A stretch of 64,000 nt of DNA from Pelagibacterium limicola (GCF_015694405.1 NZ_JADQDB010000001.1:434001-498000); one strand, 5' to 3'; counted from the stretch's first letter, positions 7,121 through 17,618 are shown. Numbers and translations are program-made. The notes: generated by a model from the letters alone, not told the origin.

Positions 7121-10100
7121 CTACCCTGCCGCCTTCTCGCCACCGGGCGTATAATTGAGGATCGGCCCAAGCCAGCGCTCGACTTCGCCCACTGCCATGC
7201 CCTTGCGCCGCGCATAATCCTCAACCTGATCGCGCTCGACCTTGGCAACCCCGAAATAATAGCTTTCAGGATGCGCGAAATAGAGTCCCGAGACCGACGA
7301 TCCCGGCCACATCGCATAGCTCTCGGTCAGCTTGACCCCGATCTCCTTTTCCACCTCCAACAACCTGAACAGCGTGGTTTTCTCAGTATGATCAGGCTGA
7401 GCCGGATAGCCCGGCGCGGGCCGGATTCCCTTATAGGGCTCCGCCACCAGTTCCTCGGGCGCAAACGTCTCGTCCGCCGCATAGCCCCACAATTCCTTGC
7501 GCACCACCTCGTGCAGCCGCTCGGCAAAGGCCTCGGCAAACCGGTCGGCCAGGGCCTTGACGAGAATGGAGGAATAGTTGTCGTGCGCCGCGTCGAATTT
7601 CTGGGCGATCTCGATTTCCTCGAATCCTGCCGTGACGCAAAACCCGCCCAGATAATCGGGCGAACCCTCCGGAGCGACGAAATCGGCCAGCGCCACGTTG
7701 GGCCGCTCGCCCGATTTGGTGAGTTGCTGGCGCAAGGTGAAGAACGTCGCAAGGCCGTCCGTCCGGCTGTCGTCTGTAAAGAGCCGCACGTCGTCTCCGA
7801 CCCGGTTCGCCGGCCAGAACCCCACGACCGCCTTGGGCGTGAACCACTTCTCGGCAATGATTTTTTCCAGCATGGCTTGGGCATCGGAAAACAACTGGCG
7901 CGCAGCCTCCCCCTGACGCTCATCCTCGAGAATCTTGGGATACGTGCCTTTGAATTCCCAAGCCTGGAAGAATGGCGTCCAGTCGAAATAACGCGCCAGT
8001 TCGGCCAAATCCCAGTCCTGGTAAGCCTTGGCTCCGAGGAATGATGGCGTCGTTGGTGTATACATTTTAGTCGGCTGGAACGCATTCGCGCGCGCGGCGG
8101 CCAGTGGCATACGCTGCTTCTCGGCCTCGCCCCGGCGATGTTTTTCCGCGACCTGTTCGTATTCCTGTTTGATCGTTTTGACGTAATCGTTGGCCGCATC
8201 GCGCGATAGCAGCTTTGAAACTGCGCTCACGGCCAGCGAAGCGTCCTTGATATAGATCGTCTGCCCGCGGTGATATTTGGGGTGAATCTTGACCGCCGTG
8301 TGTATACGGGATGTCGTCGCGCCGCCGATCAGAAGAGGGATATCGAATCCCTCGCGCTCCATCTCGGCCGCCACATGCACCATCTCGTCGAGCGATGGCG
8401 TAATGAGCCCCGATAGTCCGATCACGTCGACCTTTTCCCGCCGCGCCGTCTCGAGGATCGTCTGGCTCGGCACCATGACACCCAGATCGATGATCTCGTA
8501 ATTGTTGCACGCCAAAACAACCCCCACGATGTTCTTGCCGATATCGTGGACGTCTCCTTTGACCGTCGCCATCAGGATCTTGCCCGCGCTCTGCCGTCTG
8601 CCGTCGCTCTCGGCCTCCATGAAGGGCAGGAGATAAGCCACTGCCTGCTTCATCACACGCGCCGATTTCACCACCTGTGGCAGAAACATTTTGCCCGAGC
8701 CGAACAGGTCTCCCACGATATTCATCCCGTCCATCAGCGGACCTTCGATCACATGCAGCGGACGGTCGAAATGCTGCCGTGCCTCCTCGGTATCGGCCTC
8801 GATAAATTCGGTGATCCCGTTGACCAGCGCATGCGAAATCCGCTCGCCGACGGGCTTTTCGCGCCAGCTTAAATCCTTCTCCTTGGCCTCTTTGCCCCCT
8901 GCGCCCTTGTAGCGCTCCGCCAGTTCCAGCATCCGCTCGGTCGAGTCCGGCCGCCGGTTAAGCACCACGTCCTCACAGGCTTCCCGCAGTTCGGGATCGA
9001 TCGATTCATAGACCGCCAACTGCCCTGCATTGACGATGCCCATGTCCATTCCAGCGTGGATGGCGTGGTAGAGGAAAACCGCATGCATCGCCTCCCTGAC
9101 CGGCTCATTGCCGCGGAAGGAGAAGGAAAGGTTTGAGACGCCGCCCGAAACATGCACATGCGGAAGCGTCGCGACGATCTCGCGCGCGGCCTCGATGAAG
9201 TCGACGCCGTAATTGTCGTGCTCCTCTATCCCCGTCGCTACAGCGAAAATGTTTGGATCAAAGATGATGTCCTCGGGTGGAAATCCGACTTCATCGACAA
9301 GGATGCGATAGGCGCGCGTACAGATTTCCACCTTGCGATCTTTGGTGTCCGCCTGCCCCTTTTCGTCGAACGCCATGACGACCACAGCCGCGCCGTAGAG
9401 TTTGCAGAGCCGCGCCTGCTCACGGAATTTGTCTTCGCCTTCCTTCATCGAGATGGAATTGACGACCGCCTTGCCCTGCACGCATTTGAGCCCAGCCTCC
9501 ATCACTTCCCATTTCGATGAATCGAGCATTATGGGCACGCGCGCGATGTCGGGCTCCGACGCGACGAGATTGACGAACTCGACCATCACCTTCTCGCTGT
9601 CGATCAGCCCTTCGTCCATGTTGATGTCGATGATCTGCGCGCCGTTCTCCACCTGGTCGCGCGCGACATCGAGCGCGGCGGTGTAGTCCCCTGCCGTAAT
9701 CAGTTTCCTGAATTTTGCCGAACCCGTAACGTTCGTCCGCTCGCCGACATTGACGAACGGAATGTCGTCGGTGAGCGTAAAGGGCTCGAGCCCCGAAAGC
9801 CGCAACCGCCGCTCTATTTCCGGCACTTCTCGCGGTGGATATTTCGCCACCGCCTCCGCAATCGCCGTGATGTGCTCGGGCGTCGAACCGCAACACCCGC
9901 CGACGATGTTCAGGAACCCGTCGCGCGCAAAACCCTCGATCTGCTCGGCCATGAACTCGGGCGTCTCGTCATACTGTCCGAATTCATTGGGCAGCCCCGC
10001 ATTGGGATAAATGCAGACCAGCGTATCGGCGATGCTGGAAATCTCCGACACATGCTCACGCATCGCATTGGCGCCCAGCGCGCAATTGAGCCCCACGGTA

Positions 10101-10951
10101 AAGGGCTTTGCGTGCCTCAGCGAATACCAGAATGCCGTCGGCGTTTGCCCCGATAGCGTGCGCCCGGAAAGATCGGTGATCGTACCCGAGATCATCACCG
10201 GCAGGCGGATGCCCTTTTTCTCGAATACCTCTTCGGCCGCAAAAACCGCGGCCTTGGCGTTGAGGGTGTCGAAGATCGTCTCGATCAGGATCAGATCCGC
10301 TCCGCCATCGATGAGCCCTTCGATTTGCTCGCCATAGGCGATGCCCAACTGGTCGAAGCTCGTGGCGCGGTATCCGGGATTGTTGACATCGGGCGAAATC
10401 GAGGCCGTCCGATTGGTCGGGCCCACCGCCCCGGCAACGAAACGCCGCTTGCCGTCCGCAGCCTCCGCGCGCGCCGCCGCGCGCTTGGCCACCCGTGCGC
10501 CTTCGAGATTGATCTCATAGGCCAGCTCTTCCAGCCCGTAGTCGGCTTGCGCGATCGTCGTACCCGAGAACGTGTTGGTCTCGAGAATGTCGGCCCCGGC
10601 CATCGCATAATCGAAATGGATATCCTCGATCAGTTGGGGCCGCGTTACGACCAGCAGATCGTTATTGCCCTGAAGCGGCCTGTGCCAATCCTTGAACCGC
10701 TCGCACCGGAAATCCGCTTCTCCCAGCGTATGGCGCTGGATCATCGTCCCCATCGCGCCATCGAGGATCAATATCCGTTCGCGCGCCGCCTTTGTAAGTG
10801 CGGCGAGCACTTCCGCCCCTTCGCTCGCCCTGCGCAAGGCCCCACTGCCTGGTCGCGCCGCGGCAATCTCCATGCGCGAAGCCGTCCCGCCTCCCGTTTC
10901 AACAGGCGACTGAACTGCGCCTCCATGCGTACAGCCAGGCAAGTTGCACAT
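7121..10951 (-). CDS. metH: Cobalamin-dependent methionine synthase
   Basis: This 1276-residue protein has the full MetH architecture. The N-terminal homocysteine domain has the Zn-binding Cys in GLNCALGA and the Cys pair in [11 protein letters not shown]. The pterin-binding domain follows ([16 protein letters not shown], about residues 400-650). Next are a helical cap and the cobalamin domain with the axial-ligand motif GDVHDIGKN (near residue 800). The C-terminal SAM-dependent reactivation domain carries [15 protein letters not shown]. It transfers a methyl group from 5-methyl-THF to homocysteine through methylcobalamin. The first ATG is used here, but an ATG 26 codons downstream is equally possible, because neither has an ideal ribosome-binding site. 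A 22-bp palindrome lies 43 bp upstream. Confidence 0.96.
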   Translation of the reverse strand: MCNLPGCTHGGAVQSPVETGGGTASRMEIAAARPGSGALRRASEGAEVLAALTKAARERILILDGAMGTMIQRHTLGEADFRCERFKDWHRPLQGNNDLLVVTRPQLIEDIHFDYAMAGADILETNTFSGTTIAQADYGLEELAYEINLEGARVAKRAAARAEAADGKRRFVAGAVGPTNRTASISPDVNNPGYRATSFDQLGIAYGEQIEGLIDGGADLILIETIFDTLNAKAAVFAAEEVFEKKGIRLPVMISGTITDLSGRTLSGQTPTAFWYSLRHAKPFTVGLNCALGANAMREHVSEISSIADTLVCIYPNAGLPNEFGQYDETPEFMAEQIEGFARDGFLNIVGGCCGSTPEHITAIAEAVAKYPPREVPEIERRLRLSGLEPFTLTDDIPFVNVGERTNVTGSAKFRKLITAGDYTAALDVARDQVENGAQIIDINMDEGLIDSEKVMVEFVNLVASEPDIARVPIMLDSSKWEVMEAGLKCVQGKAVVNSISMKEGEDKFREQARLCKLYGAAVVVMAFDEKGQADTKDRKVEICTRAYRILVDEVGFPPEDIIFDPNIFAVATGIEEHDNYGVDFIEAAREIVATLPHVHVSGGVSNLSFSFRGNEPVREAMHAVFLYHAIHAGMDMGIVNAGQLAVYESIDPELREACEDVVLNRRPDSTERMLELAERYKGAGGKEAKEKDLSWREKPVGERISHALVNGITEFIEADTEEARQHFDRPLHVIEGPLMDGMNIVGDLFGSGKMFLPQVVKSARVMKQAVAYLLPFMEAESDGRRQSAGKILMATVKGDVHDIGKNIVGVVLACNNYEIIDLGVMVPSQTILETARREKVDVIGLSGLITPSLDEMVHVAAEMEREGFDIPLLIGGATTSRIHTAVKIHPKYHRGQTIYIKDASLAVSAVSKLLSRDAANDYVKTIKQEYEQVAEKHRRGEAEKQRMPLAAARANAFQPTKMYTPTTPSFLGAKAYQDWDLAELARYFDWTPFFQAWEFKGTYPKILEDERQGEAARQLFSDAQAMLEKIIAEKWFTPKAVVGFWPANRVGDDVRLFTDDSRTDGLATFFTLRQQLTKSGERPNVALADFVAPEGSPDYLGGFCVTAGFEEIEIAQKFDAAHDNYSSILVKALADRFAEAFAERLHEVVRKELWGYAADETFAPEELVAEPYKGIRPAPGYPAQPDHTEKTTLFRLLEVEKEIGVKLTESYAMWPGSSVSGLYFAHPESYYFGVAKVERDQVEDYARRKGMAVGEVERWLGPILNYTPGGEKAAG

Positions 10952-10993
10952 ATCGACGATCCAACGCGATTACCTCGAAACACCAGACACAAA

Positions 10994-11015
10994 GACATAA
11001 AGATATCTTTATGTC
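10994..11015. promoter_or_regulatory. 22-bp perfect palindrome, probable SahR-type operator of metH
   Basis: The 11-bp half site GACATAAAGAT is followed immediately by its exact reverse complement ATCTTTATGTC. It lies 43 bp upstream of the metH ATG. The core ATAAAGATATCTTTAT resembles, from memory, the operators assigned to the ArsR-family S-adenosylhomocysteine regulator SahR in alphaproteobacterial methionine genes. The regulator is not encoded in this window, so the assignment is inferred. Confidence 0.65.
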
Positions 11016-11080
11016 AATGAAACGATCAAGCAGTTTCGCCCCGGGGGATCATAGGGCAACGGCGCTTGCCTCGAAACGGC

Positions 11081-11116
11081 GACGGGCGGCGTCCTCTTGG
11101 AGCGCCGCCCGCCGTC
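11081..11116 (-). terminator. Candidate terminator after cydX
   Basis: GGGCGGCG and CGCCGCCC (11084-11091 and 11103-11110) form an 8-bp GC stem with an 11-nt loop, and GAC/GTC can extend it across a bulge. It lies about 25 bp past the cydX stop on the minus strand. Only a weak T-run (CGTTTCG) follows, so efficient intrinsic termination is uncertain. Confidence 0.45.
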
Positions 11117-11140
11117 AACCACCCTTAATAGGGGGAGAGC

Positions 11141-11242
11141 TTACTTGTTCCGCGCATCCTCGCGCATCTCGAACCACATCGCGTTCAGAATGGCGAAGCT
11201 GCAGGCCAGCCCCACGCCCAGGATCCATGCAAAATACCACAC
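11141..11242 (-). CDS. cydX: CydX, small subunit of cytochrome bd oxidase
   Basis: This short gene, read on the minus strand, encodes 33 residues beginning MWYFAWILGVGLACSFAILN, followed by AMWFEMREDARNK. One membrane helix with the conserved WYFAWILG start and a charged Glu/Arg-rich tail is the CydX/YbgT signature. CydX stabilises the haem groups of CydAB. The start codon is GTG, with GGAG 8 nt upstream that overlaps the end of cydB; only 12 bp separate the genes. The family match and the position after cydAB make this a secure call in spite of its size. Confidence 0.93.
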   Translation of the reverse strand: MWYFAWILGVGLACSFAILNAMWFEMREDARNK

Positions 11243-11254
11243 TAGCGTTTCTCC

Positions 11255-12403
11255 TTAATATGCGTTGGGGTTACGACCGAGCGACTTGGTCGACACCGGC
11301 CCGCTGATCACCTTGAACACCCATGTGGTGTAGAGAAGGATGATCGGCATGAAGATAAGCGTCGCGATCAGCATGATGAACAACGTCAGGTGGCTCGACG
11401 ACGCGTCCCAAACCGTCAGGCTAGCTGTTAGGTTGTACGAGCTCGGCAGAAAGAAGGGGAACATCGAGAGGCCTGCCGTGGCGACGATCCCGGCAACGCC
11501 GGCCCCAGCCGCCACGACAGCCGTTATATTGCGCTTGAGCCGCAAGCCTAACCACGCGCCCGCCATCCCGGCAAAGCCGAGCAGCGGCGCAACGATCATC
11601 CAGGGATGGGCGCTATAGTTGCTCAGCCATCCGCCCGTCTGCCGCACGACCGTCTTGGTCAGCGGATTGGAGGGCGCATCAGTCACCACCGCGCTGGTAA
11701 TGACGTAGCCATCGATTCCGAAGGCGATCCAGACGCCGCCGAGCGCGAACAGCACTATCGCGGCAAGCGCCGCCCACTGCCCGTAAAGGCTTGCCCGTTC
11801 GGCAATCACGCCCTCCGTCCGCTTGGCGATGATCACAGCGCCCATCACCAGCAGCATCGAAAGACTCACCAACCCGCACAGCAGCGCAAAAGGCATGAGG
11901 AGTTGGAAGAAATTGCCATAGTAGAATGGCCGGAGCGTATCATCGAGGTTGAACGGTGCGCCAAGCAGGGCATTGCCCACGGCAACCCCGAAGATCAGCG
12001 CTGGTACGAACCCGCCGACAACCAGCCCCCAGTCCCACGTATTCCGCCAGCGCGGATCGGCGATCTTGCCGCGGAACTTGAAGCCGACGGGCCTCAGGAT
12101 CAGCGCCAGCAGAATGACGATCATCGCAAGGTAGAACCCCGAGAACGACACCGCGTAAAGCGGCGGGAACGCGGCAAAGATCGCGCCGCCTCCGAGGATC
12201 AGCCACACCTGGTTGCCTTCCCAGGTGGGCCCCGAGAGGTTGAGCAGCACGCGCCGCTCCTCGTCGGTGCGGGCAACGGCGGGCAGCAGCGCGCCGATGC
12301 CCAGGTCCATGCCGCCCATGATCGCGAACCCGATCAGCAGCACACCCAGCAGCGCCCACCAGATCAGGCGTAGAGTCTCATAGTCGATAGGTATGAAGTC
12401 CAT
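11255..12403 (-). CDS. cydB: Cytochrome bd ubiquinol oxidase subunit II
   Basis: This 382-residue integral membrane protein with about eight or nine helices is full length for CydB. The N-terminal signature IWWALLGVLLIGFAIMGGMD with GIGALLP, then LSGPTWEGNQVWLILGGGAIFAAFP (in two pieces around residues 55-80), is diagnostic. With CydA and CydX it forms the high-affinity quinol oxidase that reduces O2 at low oxygen without pumping protons. AAGGAGAAGG precedes the ATG, and the gene lies 12 bp after cydA and 12 bp before cydX. Expression is probably governed by the FNR box in the cydA-cydD intergenic region. Confidence 0.97.
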   Translation of the reverse strand: MDFIPIDYETLRLIWWALLGVLLIGFAIMGGMDLGIGALLPAVARTDEERRVLLNLSGPTWEGNQVWLILGGGAIFAAFPPLYAVSFSGFYLAMIVILLALILRPVGFKFRGKIADPRWRNTWDWGLVVGGFVPALIFGVAVGNALLGAPFNLDDTLRPFYYGNFFQLLMPFALLCGLVSLSMLLVMGAVIIAKRTEGVIAERASLYGQWAALAAIVLFALGGVWIAFGIDGYVITSAVVTDAPSNPLTKTVVRQTGGWLSNYSAHPWMIVAPLLGFAGMAGAWLGLRLKRNITAVVAAGAGVAGIVATAGLSMFPFFLPSSYNLTASLTVWDASSSHLTLFIMLIATLIFMPIILLYTTWVFKVISGPVSTKSLGRNPNAY

Positions 12404-12415
12404 CTGTCCTTCTCC

Positions 12416-14011
12416 TTATTCTGCAGGTGCCGCTGACGGCTTTGGCATGGCCTTCGGCTCCACCTCTTCCGGCTCGGCCTCGCCGTTGAGAATGGCAAGA
12501 TAATCCTTGGGTCCGGCCTTGATGGCCTTGACCATCAGGATGACCATGATGACCAGGAGTGTCGTGTAAATCGCCACATAGAAGGTGATGCTGAGCACGA
12601 GGTCGAGCACCGTAAGGCCCGATGCCGCATAGAAGGTCGGCAATACGCCCTCGATGGCCCAAGGCTGCCGTCCGTATTCGGCGATCAGCCAACCCGCTTC
12701 CGCTGCAAGCCAGGGCAATGGGAGCGTAACCACAGCGGCATAAAGGAACCACTTGTGCTTTTCGATCGTGCCCCGCGACGCCTTCCAGAAGGCGAGCGCA
12801 AAGAATGCGATATAGAAAAACCCGATCGCAACCATCAGCCGGAAGGTCCAGAACAGCGGCCAGACATCCGGTACGGTATCGAGTGCGGCCTGGGCAATTT
12901 CGGCGTCGGTGGCGTTTTCGATGTCGGTGCGATACTGTTTGAGCAACAGCGCATAGCCGAGATCAGGCCAAGTTTCGGCAATTGCCGCCCGGGCCTCCTC
13001 GTTCTGCCTGTCGGTCTTGAGAACTTCGACCGCTTCATAGGCAACCAGCCCGTCGCGGATACGCTGTTCGGCATGGACAACAAGATCGTCTATGCCCGGT
13101 AGTTGGGTATCGAACGAGCGCGTTGTGATGAGGCCCAGCACCCAGGGAACCTTGAGTTCCCAGACGGTACCGTCAGCCCGAGGGAACGCAACGATCGAGA
13201 GGCCCGCCGGCGCTTCCTCGGTGTGATACATCGCTTCGAGCGCCGCGATCTTCATCTTCTGGTGCTCGGTCGCGACATATCCGCTCTCGTCACCCAGTAC
13301 GACCACCGAAAGAGCCGCCGCGAGGCCGAAGCTCGATGCCACGACCATTGAGCGGATTGCGAGATCGCGATGCTTTTTCTGCAAGAGGAATATCGCGCTG
13401 ATCCCCAGTACGAATACCGCCCCCGTAACGTAGCCAGCGCTCACCGTATGAACGAACTTGGCCTGGGCAACGGGATTGAAGATCACCTCCATGAAGTTGG
13501 TGACTTCCATGCGCATCGTATCTGGATTGAAGGTCGAGCCGACCGGAAACTGCATCCAGCCGTTCGCAACAAGAATCCAGAGTGCTGAGAGATTCGCCCC
13601 CAGCGCCACGAGCCATGTGACGACGAGATGCCCGACCTTGGAGAGCTTGTCCCATCCAAAGAAGAACAGCCCGATGAAAGTCGCTTCAAGGAAGAAGGCC
13701 ATTAGGCCCTCAATAGCGAGCGGTGCGCCAAACACATCGCCCACGTAATGGCTGTAATAGGACCAGTTCATGCCGAACTGAAATTCCATGACGATGCCTG
13801 TAGCCACACCCATGGCAAAGTTGATGCCGAAAAGCGTGCCCCAGAACAGGGTCATCTTGCGCCAGATTTCCCGCCCCGTCATCACATAGACGCTCTCCAT
13901 GATTGCCATCATGAAAGAGAGCCCAAGCGTGAGCGGGACGAACAGGAAGTGGTACATCGCGGTCGCCGCAAATTGCAGGCGCGAGAGATCCACGACGGTT
14001 TGATCGATCAT
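12416..14011 (-). CDS. cydA: Cytochrome bd ubiquinol oxidase subunit I
   Basis: This is a protein of 531 residues from the ATG before IDQTVVDLSRLQFAATAMYH. The His in that segment is the haem b595 ligand, and EYGRQPWAIEGVLPT is the conserved GRQPW motif near the quinol site. The Q-loop region is of the short type. The start at 14011 is preferred to an upstream in-frame start because the shorter protein begins exactly as other CydA proteins do and has AAGGGCG 8 nt upstream. It is the first gene of cydA-cydB-cydX and is divergent from cydD. Confidence 0.97.
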   Translation of the reverse strand: MIDQTVVDLSRLQFAATAMYHFLFVPLTLGLSFMMAIMESVYVMTGREIWRKMTLFWGTLFGINFAMGVATGIVMEFQFGMNWSYYSHYVGDVFGAPLAIEGLMAFFLEATFIGLFFFGWDKLSKVGHLVVTWLVALGANLSALWILVANGWMQFPVGSTFNPDTMRMEVTNFMEVIFNPVAQAKFVHTVSAGYVTGAVFVLGISAIFLLQKKHRDLAIRSMVVASSFGLAAALSVVVLGDESGYVATEHQKMKIAALEAMYHTEEAPAGLSIVAFPRADGTVWELKVPWVLGLITTRSFDTQLPGIDDLVVHAEQRIRDGLVAYEAVEVLKTDRQNEEARAAIAETWPDLGYALLLKQYRTDIENATDAEIAQAALDTVPDVWPLFWTFRLMVAIGFFYIAFFALAFWKASRGTIEKHKWFLYAAVVTLPLPWLAAEAGWLIAEYGRQPWAIEGVLPTFYAASGLTVLDLVLSITFYVAIYTTLLVIMVILMVKAIKAGPKDYLAILNGEAEPEEVEPKAMPKPSAAPAE

Positions 14012-14112
14012 TGTCGTTCGCCCTTGTCCAATCACGACGAACCCGGAGCGCAATACCTGCTCCGACAGCTCGTCTACAGGATGCAACTTAAACATACACC
14101 CGATTGCCCGCG

Positions 14113-14126
14113 TTGACTTGGATCAA
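14113..14126. promoter_or_regulatory. FNR/FnrL-type box between cydA and cydD
   Basis: TTGACTTGGATCAA fits the FNR half sites TTGAc and ATCAA with a 4-bp spacer. It lies about 100 bp upstream of the cydA ATG and 80 bp upstream of the proposed cydD ATG, so one site could serve both divergent transcripts. The same pattern occurs beside hemN and nqrA in this window. Confidence 0.7.
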
Positions 14127-14205
14127 GGCGCCGCAGCGGCGACTTGTCCTAGAAAGGAGGTCTACGCTGGCTCGTCGGCGTAGGGTAACATCACTCCCGG
14201 GTAAT

Positions 14206-15957
14206 ATGGCTTCACACCGCAAATCAGCAGAGGAAAAGGCAGCAAATCGCAGGCTCATGGGCCTGCGCGGTCTGGCCGGTGGCGCGCTGAACCTTGCGAT
14301 CGCCACCCCGCTCGTCTCCGGCGTGCTGCTCGTCATTCAGGCGGCCCTGCTCGCAAACGTGCTCGGCCTGACCATCGAGGATGGCGTGCCGCTCCTCTCC
14401 GTTGCCCCCCTCATCGGCTGGATCGCCGCGCTGATTCTCCTTCGCGCCCTGCTTGCCGTCCTTGGCGAACAGGCCGGCCAGGCGGGGGCCGAAGCCATCA
14501 AGCAAAGCCTGCGGGAAAAGCTCTTCGGGCACCTGCTGGCCGGTCGTCACGGCCTTCACCTTGCTCCCGCCTCAGGCGCGGTCAGCGCTGGTGTCGTCGA
14601 TCAGGTCGAAGCCATCGAGCCCTTTTTCGCGCGCTATATCCCGGCGATGATTTCCGCAGCCTTCCTTCCGGTTGCCTTTGTGGTCGTCCTGATGCCGATC
14701 GATTGGATCGTCGGTGTCCTTTTTCTTCTCACCGCCCCGGCGATCCCGCTCTTCATGGCGCTCGCCGGCATGGGCGCGCAGGCAGCGACCGACCGGCAGG
14801 CCAGCGCCTTTGCCCGCCTTTCCGGACACTTTGCCGACAGACTACGGGGTCTCACCACGCTCAAGCTGCTAGGGCGGCAGAAAACGGCTACAGAGGAGGT
14901 CTATCTTGCAAGCGAGGACCTGCGCCGCCGCACCAACGCGGTGCTGCGCATCGCCTTTCTCTCATCAGCCATCCTCGAATTCTTCGCGGCCCTCGGTGTT
15001 GCCGGCGTTGCACTATATGTTGGCCTCACCTTTCTCGGCCTACTTCCATTCCACCCCGAGTTGACGCTGGTGGCCGGTCTATTCGCGCTTATCATGGCGC
15101 CCGAGGTCTACCAGCCCCTGCGCCAGCTCGCCGCTCACTATCATGACCGCGCGGCCGCCCGTTCGGCTCTCGTCGAGATCGAGCGCCATATCGCCAAGAT
15201 CGACGCGCTTGCGCTTGCTTCACCGGCTGCGGCCCCCGTAACCCGCCATGGTCCCGCCGCCCTTTCGGTGCGCGCGCTCGATGTCGTGTCGGAAACCGGA
15301 GCATCGATCCTCAACCACCTCTCGCTCGATCTCAGGCCCGGCGAGGCGGTCGCGATAATGGGCCCTAGCGGCTGCGGCAAGACGACGCTGGCCCGCGCCA
15401 TCGCCCGCATCATACCGGCATCGGGTTCCATCACCCTAGACGGCCGTCCGCTTGAGGAAATCGCGGAAACGCATTTGCGCAACACATTGGTTTTCATCAC
15501 CCAGAAGCCGCGCATCTTCCACGGCACCATCGCCGAAAACATTGCGTTTGCGGCCCCCGACGCCGCCGAAAGCGCGATCCACGCTGCCGCGGAAAGGGCG
15601 CTGGTAAACAGCTTCGCAGATGAATTGCCAAACGGGCTAAACACTTTGGTGGGTGAAGGCGGGGCCGGACTATCGGGTGGTCAGGCGCAACGCGTCGCGC
15701 TCGCCCGTCTGTTCCTGACCGATCCAAGCCTTGTCATCCTCGACGAACCGACCGCCCATCTTGACGGCGACACCGAGGCCCGCCTTCTCGATGCCATATT
15801 CGAATTCTGCTCGGACCGGTCTCTGATCATACTCACCCATTCGCGACCCACGGCCCACCGCGCTGACCGCATCCTGCGCCTTGCCGCCGGTGAACTCCTC
15901 CCTATCCCCCACCGACTTCATGCGGTCGGAGAAAACCGCGGGGACAACCGAACATGA
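14206..15957 (+). CDS. cydD: Cysteine/glutathione ABC exporter subunit CydD
   Basis: This protein of about 583 residues fuses six transmembrane helices (residues 20-300) to an ATP-binding domain with Walker A GPSGCGKTT, signature LSGGQAQRVALARL and Walker B LVILDEPTAH. CydDC exports cysteine and glutathione to the periplasm and is needed to assemble cytochrome bd. The ATG at 14206 has a poor Shine-Dalgarno sequence. A perfect AGGAGG at 14155-14160 precedes in-frame ACG and CTG codons instead, so the real start may lie about 13 codons upstream at a rare codon. The 3' end overlaps cydC by 4 bp. Confidence 0.92.
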   Translation: MASHRKSAEEKAANRRLMGLRGLAGGALNLAIATPLVSGVLLVIQAALLANVLGLTIEDGVPLLSVAPLIGWIAALILLRALLAVLGEQAGQAGAEAIKQSLREKLFGHLLAGRHGLHLAPASGAVSAGVVDQVEAIEPFFARYIPAMISAAFLPVAFVVVLMPIDWIVGVLFLLTAPAIPLFMALAGMGAQAATDRQASAFARLSGHFADRLRGLTTLKLLGRQKTATEEVYLASEDLRRRTNAVLRIAFLSSAILEFFAALGVAGVALYVGLTFLGLLPFHPELTLVAGLFALIMAPEVYQPLRQLAAHYHDRAAARSALVEIERHIAKIDALALASPAAAPVTRHGPAALSVRALDVVSETGASILNHLSLDLRPGEAVAIMGPSGCGKTTLARAIARIIPASGSITLDGRPLEEIAETHLRNTLVFITQKPRIFHGTIAENIAFAAPDAAESAIHAAAERALVNSFADELPNGLNTLVGEGGAGLSGGQAQRVALARLFLTDPSLVILDEPTAHLDGDTEARLLDAIFEFCSDRSLIILTHSRPTAHRADRILRLAAGELLPIPHRLHAVGENRGDNRT

Positions 15958-17618
15958 AAGCCCTTTTCTTTTTCGCACCGCTTTTCCGCGCGCGTCTGCG
16001 TGGTTTCTCGCTCGCGCTGCTGCTCTCGCTCATAACGATTGCTGCCGGAACGGCCCTGCTGGGCGTTTCGGGCTGGTTCCTGACGGCAACCGCCCTCACG
16101 GCCTTGGGGGTTTCTTTCAATCTCTTTGCGCCGTCGGCAGCCGTGCGCGGATTTTCCTTCATTCGCATTCTCTCGCGCTATTTCGAAAAGCTCATCGGCC
16201 ACAACACGACGCTAGCCCTGCTCTCGGACGTTCGCCGCTTCCTTTTTGAGCGCCTGTTCCCCCGCGTGCCGCTCCCCGCGCGCTCCCTGCGCCATGGCGA
16301 TCTGGTCTCGCGTCTCACCGCCGATGTCGATGCTCTCGATACACTTTTCCTTCTTGCCATCGGGCCGCTCATTGCAGCGCTCGTCATTGGCGCCATCGTC
16401 GCAGCAGTCCTCTTCGCCGTTCTCCCTGTCGCGGGCTGGATCTATCTTGCGGCACTGCTGGCGGCAGCCATCGCCATACCGCTTGCGCTAGTCATCCAGA
16501 CCGACCGCACCGGCACGGCCTTGGTCGAAGCTGCCGCCATCCTGCGCACACACGTCCTAGATGCAACGCTGGGCCACGACGATATCGTGCTGTTCGGCCA
16601 GCAGGATGTCGTTCGCGCACGCTTTACCGCAGCTGGCAACACGCTCTCGCGGCTGCGCAAGCGCCAATCGCTGGCGACCGCAATCGCATCGGGCGCAGTC
16701 CAGACCCTTACCGGTTTCGTGCTCATAGCTATCCTCTATTTTGGCCTGGTTGCCCTTGAAACGGGCACGCTCGACGGCCCGATCCTGGCGGCCATCGTCT
16801 TCGGTGTGATGGGAAGTTTTGAGGCTACCGCCACCATCGTCCGCTCGGTCGGCAAGTTCAGTGCGGCCGCAGCATCCGCAGCGAGACTGCATGAAATTGC
16901 CACCATGCCTCCTCCGATCCGCGAGGCGCAGCGCCCCGTCCCGTTGCCAAAGGGCACAGACATCGCCTTCAAAAGCGTTTCTTTCGCCTATCCCGATGGC
17001 ACCAAGGTCCTTCAGCATCTCGATCTCGACATCGCCTCCGGCGAGCATGTCGCGATTACCGGCATATCGGGTTCGGGCAAATCGACGCTTTTGAATCTAC
17101 TACTGCGCATCGAAGATGTGCGCGAGGGCGCAATCGAAATCGCGGGCACCGACATACGCGACGTTGCGCTCGAAGAGCTTTACACCCGCGTCGCCTTGCT
17201 CAGTCAGGACAGCCCGGTCTTCCTCGATACGATCCGCAACAACCTGTTGCTTGCCCGCACCGACGCCAGTGATGCCGATCTCTGGACCGCACTCCGCACG
17301 GCAAGGCTCGAGCCTTTCGTACGCGGCCTGCCATCGGGCCTCGATACGCTCGTGGGGGAAACCGGCACCACGCTTTCAGTGGGCCAGGCCCGCCGCTTGT
17401 GCCTCGCCCGCACGGTTCTGGCACCGGCCGGAATCGTCGTGCTCGATGAACCGACATCCGGCCTCGACGCAGAAACCGAAGCGGCGTTCCTCGCGGATAT
17501 TCCCGGGACCTTCCGCGGTCGTACCCTTCTCCTCGTCACACATGCTCAAATTCCAGAGAACGCCCGGATGCGCATGCTCGTCCTGACCAATGGACAACTT
17601 ATGGAGCCCAAACAATGA
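15954..17618 (+). CDS. cydC: Cysteine/glutathione ABC exporter subunit CydC
   Basis: This 554-residue half-transporter partners CydD. The N-terminal six-helix membrane domain is followed by an ATPase with Walker A GISGSGKST and Walker B IVVLDEPTSG. The signature motif is degenerate: LSVGQARRLCLAR replaces LSGGQ. Asymmetry between the two nucleotide sites is common in heterodimeric exporters. The start overlaps cydD and the end overlaps the hemerythrin-like gene, each by an ATGA, so all three are one translationally coupled unit on the same FNR-type promoter. Confidence 0.95.
   Translation: MKALFFFAPLFRARLRGFSLALLLSLITIAAGTALLGVSGWFLTATALTALGVSFNLFAPSAAVRGFSFIRILSRYFEKLIGHNTTLALLSDVRRFLFERLFPRVPLPARSLRHGDLVSRLTADVDALDTLFLLAIGPLIAALVIGAIVAAVLFAVLPVAGWIYLAALLAAAIAIPLALVIQTDRTGTALVEAAAILRTHVLDATLGHDDIVLFGQQDVVRARFTAAGNTLSRLRKRQSLATAIASGAVQTLTGFVLIAILYFGLVALETGTLDGPILAAIVFGVMGSFEATATIVRSVGKFSAAAASAARLHEIATMPPPIREAQRPVPLPKGTDIAFKSVSFAYPDGTKVLQHLDLDIASGEHVAITGISGSGKSTLLNLLLRIEDVREGAIEIAGTDIRDVALEELYTRVALLSQDSPVFLDTIRNNLLLARTDASDADLWTALRTARLEPFVRGLPSGLDTLVGETGTTLSVGQARRLCLARTVLAPAGIVVLDEPTSGLDAETEAAFLADIPGTFRGRTLLLVTHAQIPENARMRMLVLTNGQLMEPKQ

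Noticed and set aside
10952-11140. Cobalamin riboswitch upstream of metH
   Set aside because: The region is too short for the usual ~200-nt fold once the palindrome and the end of cydX are allowed for, and no B12-box-like sequence was seen.
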